Source: Gigaspora rosea (taxonomy: Eukaryota > Glomeromycota > Glomeromycetes > Diversisporales > Gigasporaceae). Taken from it: a stretch of DNA of 64,000 nt. This document shows positions 58,615 to 64,000 of the stretch, one piece after another. Within the stretch, counting starts at the first letter, position 1; each line of letters opens with the position of its first letter. The stretch is taken from positions 427,489 to 491,488 of the forward strand of contig QKWP01000001.1 in NCBI GenBank assembly GCA_003550325.1, given 5' to 3'. A model generated the notes under the pieces. It made no database searches. It saw only the letters and a list, made by a program, of their open reading frames with translations, and had not been told where the DNA came from. A program made the position numbers and the translations under genes.

Positions 58615-59094
58615 GGGTAGAGGGTATGTAGATCATTTCTATTAATAAACTAGTTACTAAAAATTTTATATTTAATATTAAGTAACCATATTAATTTTTT
58701 AAATAAAATTGTAGAGGAGGTTTTTCTGATTCTAACGGTGGTTGAATCATTAAAATTAGCCCAGTAGAACCTAAGATATAGTAGTTTTTATCTTCGCGAC
58801 CCTATTTTACTTATTGTTTACACGTGATTTGATTGGCCAATTTGTGATCACCCCCGCAGAATAGACCCCGCCCCCGAAAAGTTGATACTATAAAAACTTT
58901 ATCAAATTTTATTCAATATTAATAAAATTTTTATGATATGTGTAATTTTTTATTACGAACAAGTTTTACTTAGTACATAAATACAATTTATATAGTAAAA
59001 AATTAACTTTTATATGTAGCAACTTTTAAATTCGCAGTAAAAATATTTTTGGTCACTCATTTATTAATAGAAATGATCTACATACCCTCTACCC
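58615..59094. mobile_element. TTAA-target (piggyBac-type) MITE
   Basis: Perfect or near-perfect inverted ends of about 35 bp starting GGGTAGAGGGTATGTAGATC. TTAA on both sides (58611-58614 and 59095-59098). The paralogous site upstream of P450-1 (about 46852-46862, TTTTCCTTAATTAG) has a single TTAA and no insertion. 480 bp, no ORF. TTAA specificity is characteristic of piggyBac elements. Confidence 0.88.
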
Positions 59095-59359
59095 TTAATT
59101 AATGTTTGTTTCACGAATTGGCATCTTGAGAAAATTTAATGGTCACTATTACACAGAAATATTGAGATCTATCCAAATTGGATTCTGTATACGTAAATTT
59201 ATTCTTTATTACTAAGAATTATTACGCATTTAATTTATATCTATATATAGTAACGTTTGCCCCTTATATGAATAAACTTTTCTTATAAAGTTTCCAATGC
59301 TAGAGTATAAAAAATTATAAATAGTTTCTCTTTTTTTTTAAAAAAAAAAAAGAAAAAAA

Positions 59360-61617
59360 ATGGTTTGGGTTTATCTCTTGCTAGCATGAATCTTGTGTTA
59401 TTATATCTTAAGATCAAATACTACACGTGGCCTTAAAAACCTCCCATCTCCTCCGGGTAGCTTATTTTATTTTGGTTAGTATAAAATAATCAGGATTATC
59501 ATTATGTATAATGATTTATTGGGAATTTTCGTCTTGCCATCCATTGCTCCAATAGCATATATTAGTTTTTTTATCCTATAATTCATATGCAGAGTTAAAA
59601 GTTAAGATATATGCGACATAAAAATTTATGGTAACAAAAATTTTATCTCTATGTGGCTACTTATAAATGATGCACATTAATGCTTATAATGAGTGAAATA
59701 AAAAAAAAACATTGTTTAGGCAAATTATGTGACCTAAATTGCTTTATATTACCATTACAATTTGAAAATTATCCATTTAAAAAAATGTTTTTGTAGGTCA
59801 TTTCTTCCAAATTGGAGATAAACCACATAAGAAGTAAGAAAAAAACATATAATAAGAATATTATTATTATAATTGAATGACTTTAATTATTAATAATTTT
59901 TAATCTAAATAGATTTACAGAATGGGCGAAAAGCTTAGGAGATATTTATAGTGTACAATTGGGTCAACAAAATTGGATTATATTGACTAGTGATAAGGTT
60001 GTTGGTGAACTTTTACAAAAGCGTATGTTAATTTAAATTCTTATACTAACTTATTATATATTAACAGCTTAGTTAGTAATTGAATAAATTATTCTTGGGG
60101 TTATTTATTTTAATTATAGGTGGTGCAAAATATTCAACTCGTGTGCCAAGTCATTATACTTTTAAAATATTGACCCGAGGAAAAGGTTATGTTGGTAGCC
60201 CATATGATGAGAGATATAGAAAGATTAATCCTATTAGTAAGTACTTGAAAGTATTAATATTTTTCATGACATGAATTCCCATTGCTGATTTAAAATTCTA
60301 TTTAAAAAAATAGTGCACAATGTTTTGGGTCAACGCAGTGTAAAGGAAAACTCTTATTTACTAGATGATGAATATCGTATACTTATGCAAAACCTTTGTC
60401 AAGCATCAGCAAAAATGAAAGATGGCTTTTATCCTAAATATTTTTTTCAACATACAGCTTTAAATATTATAAGCCTCGTATGTTTAAATAAACGTACGGA
60501 CAGTATTGATGACCAATTTTATAGAGAATTTGAAAGTTTAATGGGAACACATTTAGAACTCTCTAAAGTAACAAATAGATTATCGGAATTTTTTCCAATA
60601 TTGAAGTGGTTTCCAAACACTAAATTACTTAATTCGATGATAGAGAGTGCCGATAACATTGAAGCTTTTCTTGGAAAATTGATCAAGGAAGTTATAGATG
60701 ATAAAGAGAAGAAACCATGTATTATTAGAGAATTACTTCGCAAAAAGGATGAAGGAATCCTTGATGATCTAGACGTTATTTATCTAACAGATACGATTTT
60801 TGCTGCTGGAACTGTAAATATTATAAAAAAGTTTTTTTCCACACGAGCTTTAAATAATTAATACGTGTATTTAAAATTTTTAGGATACAGTTTCAGCAAG
60901 TTTAACATGGCTTACTGCTGCTTTAGCTAATAATCCTAATGTTCAATCTAAAGCTCATCAAGAACTTGATCGAGTAATTGGTCAATCTCGTATACCTGAA
61001 GTTTCTGATGAACAAAACATTCCTTATATACGTGCTATAATTAAAGAAGGTCAAAGATATTGTGGCCCACTTTATCTTGGCATACCTCATGGCATTGAAG
61101 AAGATGACGAATATAACGGATATCATATTCCTGCAAATTCTGTGGTGATTTTAAATCAATATGGAATTCATATGGATGAGAAAAGATATGAAAATCCAAA
61201 AGAATTTAAACCTGAAAGATTTTTAGGATTTACTGAAAGTAGCGCTGCTTTAGCAAATGGAAATTATGAAAATAGAGATCATTTCGGATTTGGAGCTGGA
61301 AGAAGGCTTTGTACTGGAGTTCATATGGCATGTATAATATATGTTTAAAATAATTATTTCATTAATTTTTTAATTTATTGATAAAAAATTTATATCCTAA
61401 AAAATAGGCTGAGAGAGAACTTTTATTAGGAGTTTCTCGTCTTCTCTGGTGTTTTAAAATAGAAAATGCATCACCATTAGGTGAAGATGGTAAGCCAATA
61501 CCAATTAATTTAGATAAAATACGCAATGGTATTACTGTTTGGCCTGAAGATTATAAGGTTAGATTTGTAAAAAGACATGATAATGTTGAAAAGGTTTTAT
61601 CCGGTCAGAGTCAATAG
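59360..61617 (+). pseudogene. Cytochrome P450 paralogue with premature TGA
   Basis: Same seven-exon structure as the gene at 47243: 59360-59474, 59797-59833, 59913-60022, 60120-60236, 60314-60813, 60884-61327, 61408-61617, every exon of equal length. Codon 10 is TGA (59387-59389) where the other copy has TGC, inside the membrane anchor. All later exons are open, and the AGTDTV, EGQR, PERF and FGFGAGRRLCTG motifs are intact. The segment after ExxR reads RYCGPLYLGIPHG, whereas the first copy has RYCGAVYLGIPHA. No later ATG in exon 1 could restore the anchor. It could be a very recent pseudogene, a soluble variant from an internal start, or a sequence error at one base. The intact remainder argues for recent loss or error. 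Confidence 0.8.
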
Positions 61618-62178
61618 TTAATTTTTTTCAAAGTTTATAATATTTAAATCTTCTAGTAAATAATAAATTTAATAAGAGGTTTTGCACAAAACTTTAAATA
61701 AATAGTTTCACTGTAAAGCTATTATTTATTGTACGAACTAGTTAGTAAAACTGTTTGATAGGGGTGTAAAAATTGGAACTGATTAGTTGGAATTTCCTTA
61801 GCAGTCAGAGAATATGTCACACCTGCTTATATGTGAGTGCTAATATATAATAAAAATTATAATACAAACATATAAATTTGCTATAAACTTTAAGCTCAAG
61901 ATCCTTTCAACTTACACATTAACTTATTTTGAATTTTAAGGGTAAATGTATCGAGAATATTTGAATAAGAAATAATTTATACATCGCACGTGCACCTGAT
62001 GCAGATCATAAAATCAGGTGTAACGTAAAATCAAAACAATTAAAATAGCCTGTTTTTTCATTAATTAGGGTTAGGGTGGGTTATAGATTGTGTGTATGGG
62101 CAAAGAAGGATTTTATAGTAAAATTTTGCAAAGAATTTTTTTTTGTTAGAATCCTAAGTGTAGTTTCATTTTAAGTTA
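61618..62178. other. P450-2 3' flank and spacer
   Basis: 61618-61875 repeats the 3' flank of P450-1. Beyond it the sequence is unique and A/T-rich; TTAGGGTTAGGG occurs once at about 62065. Confidence 0.5.
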
Positions 62179-62180
62179 TA

Positions 62181-63847
62181 CAGTGGCCTACCATATTATT
62201 GTGGACACTTTTTAAAAATTTATAAGTCGGGTTCGGGTAAGTAAACATAGCGCAAAATTTATATTACGGTTTAAGCAGTTCTTAAGACGCAACATACTAA
62301 AATTTCACACAATTTCATTAGGTCATGCGGAAGTTATGCAGAAAATTCAATGAACTTCCATTTTTGGATTTGACCGAAAATCGATTTTTGGATTGCTTTT
62401 ACTAAAAAATTCACTGAAGATCATACTTGTTTGGATTAACTTAAAGTTTCACCTATATGTATTATAACATCATGCCAATATTATGCCATATAAAAAGGCT
62501 AGGTTTGTATGACAGATCGGTATAAATTATACGTATCCTTTTTTTTACACAAAACAATGGGTAGTCGTAAAGACTTAACAGAAGACCAAAGGGGAGCAAT
62601 AATTTCTGGCCACCAATGAGGTGATTCGGTTCGTACTATCGCAGGAGCTGTTGAGTGCAGCAAATCCATAGTACAAAATATAATTCAGGAGTATTGTCAA
62701 GTAGGGGCAAAGGCAAAAAAAAAGACCTGGACATCCTAGGATTCTTTCGCCTACTGACTGCGAAAACCTAAAAAATTTAGTAACTGATGGCAATCGACGT
62801 CTCAATTTTACCCAAATTACTAACCTTTTTAACTACAAAATAAACAAAAAAAAATTCTAGAAGTACTGTGTGTCGTGTTTTGCACAGTAAAAAGTTGAAA
62901 TCATTTGTTGCCACTCAGAAACCATTGATTTTTGAAGAAAACAAACAAAAAAGGCTTGACTGAGCTCATGCACATAAAAATTGGACTGTCCGGCACTTCA
63001 AGCGTGTATTGTGGTCAGACAAAACTATTTGTCTTTTCTTACAGGGCTTTTGTGGTCTTGTTTGGTGTGAGTCTCATGAAAAATAGGATTTGGATTGCTT
63101 AAGTGGAACCGTAGGTCGTAGCAAAGGTTGCATGTATTGGGGCTGCTTCTCCTGGTATGGGCTTGGGCCCATTGTTGCACTTAAATCCTCAGTTACTAGT
63201 GATTCTTATATTAAAATTCTCTGGCAGTATGTTCTTCCTGGCTTAAAAAAATTCCTATCAAGTAATAATCATGGTCATCCCATCTTTCAGCAAAACAATG
63301 CCAGACCTCATACTGCAGACACTGCAAAGACATTTATGGCAAAAAATCAAATTAGATGGATGGATTGGCCCTCTCAGAGCCCCGACCTTAACCCAATAGA
63401 AAACATGTGGTCCATGGTTAAAAGGTCTCTGCGCCGCAAGCCAAATCTGGGTAATCTGAAAGAGCTGGATGCCCTTGTTAAAAAGGCATAGATTAATGTA
63501 CCATCTGAGTACTATTATAGGCTTATTACAAGCATGCCCAATCAGGCTGTTGCTTGTATTAATGCAGGCAGGGGACCTATAAAGCATTAAACCATAATTA
63601 GTTTTTTGTTTTTGAAAAAAAAATTTAAATAAAAAAAATTTTGAATTTTGAGTTTCGGTTAAATGAAAAAAACCATATTTACAGTTTTTTTGCATAACTT
63701 TTGTGCAACCTAATAAAATTACACAAAAATATAATATATTATATTTTGAGATCTGCTTAGCACATGATATAAATTTTGTGCTATGTTTACTTACCCAAAC
63801 CCCGATTTATAAATTTTTAAAAAGTGTCCACAATAATATTGTTACAG
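62181..63847 (+). mobile_element. Tc1/mariner transposon, inactive
   Basis: 1.67 kb, TA at both borders (62179-62180 and 63848-63849). The inverted terminal repeats are about 85 bp (left CAGTGGCC...ATTATTGTGGACACTTTTT, right equivalent with a 3-bp gap near the tip), continuing with GGGTAAGTAAACATAG. It contains a single broken transposase. Confidence 0.9.
62557..63590 (+). pseudogene. Tc1-type transposase, multiply broken
   Basis: ATG at 62557 starts MGSRKDLTEDQRGAIISGHQ, an HTH domain, with a TGA directly after. The frame shifts at an A9 run (about 62710) into GHPRILSPTDCENLKNLV, and again at another A run (about 62845) into STVCRVLHSKKLKSF. The DDE domain then reads VLWSDKT (first Asp), FQQNNARPHTADT where the second Asp is Asn, and QSPDLNPIENMWSMVKR (third acidic residue). 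Further stops stand before AHAHKNW, at HEK-DLDCL and after LVKKA. The final frame ends at 63590. Both frameshifts are at A homopolymers. Confidence 0.88.
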
Positions 63848-63849
63848 TA

Positions 63850-64000
63850 CCAGAAGCCTTCTTCTTAATTTTGATAAAGTAACAATCACACGGCTCCTGA
63901 GATCCCTTACTTTGGGCGTGAAGCGGTGTGCAAGAGGGAAGTATAGTTTCTTTTATGTCTGTAAGAAACTACACATTTCTCTATGGCAGTTTAGTATAAA
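63850..64000. other. Window edge, nothing recognised
   Basis: Short unique sequence after the Tc1 element with no ORF or repeat. Confidence 0.5.

Noticed and set aside
62557-63590. In-frame TGA codons as evidence for a code in which TGA is Trp
   Set aside because: TAA and TAG stops and frameshifts occur in the same pseudogenes, and the intact P450 uses TGG for Trp with no TGA.

Overview
The window looks like nuclear DNA of an arbuscular mycorrhizal fungus (Glomeromycotina, Rhizophagus-like). The grounds are very high A+T, short GT-AG introns, a Sel1-like repeat protein, a TKL-type kinase fragment, MULE/SWIM, DIRS, Tc1 and hAT elements, and P450 genes; these families are strongly expanded in that group. 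The assignment is inference, since no database search was possible. Almost all of the sequence is transposon-derived. Only one host-like gene is fully open: a seven-exon cytochrome P450 at 47243-49514. A near-identical paralogue at 59360-61617 has an in-frame TGA at codon 10.

Layout. 0-3 kb: broken MULE transposase (minus strand). 3.46-9.85 kb: LTR element 1, bounded by GAAC target duplications, with a degenerate gag, a kinase retro-fragment, a tandem repeat and a 1.4-kb palindromic hAT element, but no recognisable pol. 9.95-11.6 kb: a repeat whose inverted copy lies at 54.2-55.3 kb, here carrying an extra MITE. 12.57-16.29 kb: a solo LTR, then LTR element 2, which holds a gag-like region and a 314-codon Sel1-like ORF, again without pol. 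16.3-26.5 kb: AT-rich non-coding DNA with a minus-strand Sel1-like remnant, two small MITEs, a palindromic satellite of about 199-bp period and a hAT element. 26.5-30.4 kb: decayed DIRS-type tyrosine-recombinase retroelement. 31.4-40.4 kb: an intron-containing high-copy-type gene (possibly transposase-derived), broken by a hAT element that itself contains another hAT element, and by a poly(A) retroposon with an 18-bp target duplication. 40.7-42.7 kb: tyrosine-recombinase fragment and a MULE-like element. 44.4-46.4 kb: tandem pogo-like MITE array with three further insertions. 46.4-61.9 kb: the two P450 copies, which belong to a segmental duplication. Between them lie a hAT element and two sites where an N is flanked by exact direct copies, most likely uncollapsed assembly overlaps. 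62.2-63.85 kb: a dead Tc1 element.

Most interesting patterns: (i) two unrelated LTR elements each carry a piece of a host-expanded family (kinase, Sel1) where pol should be; (ii) seven hAT-type insertions with target-site duplications of about 8 bp (five exact, two with a mismatch), most with their own private subterminal motif repeated in inverted orientation; (iii) internal paralogous empty sites that date several insertions; (iv) a palindromic satellite; (v) a tRNA-box-like retroposon.
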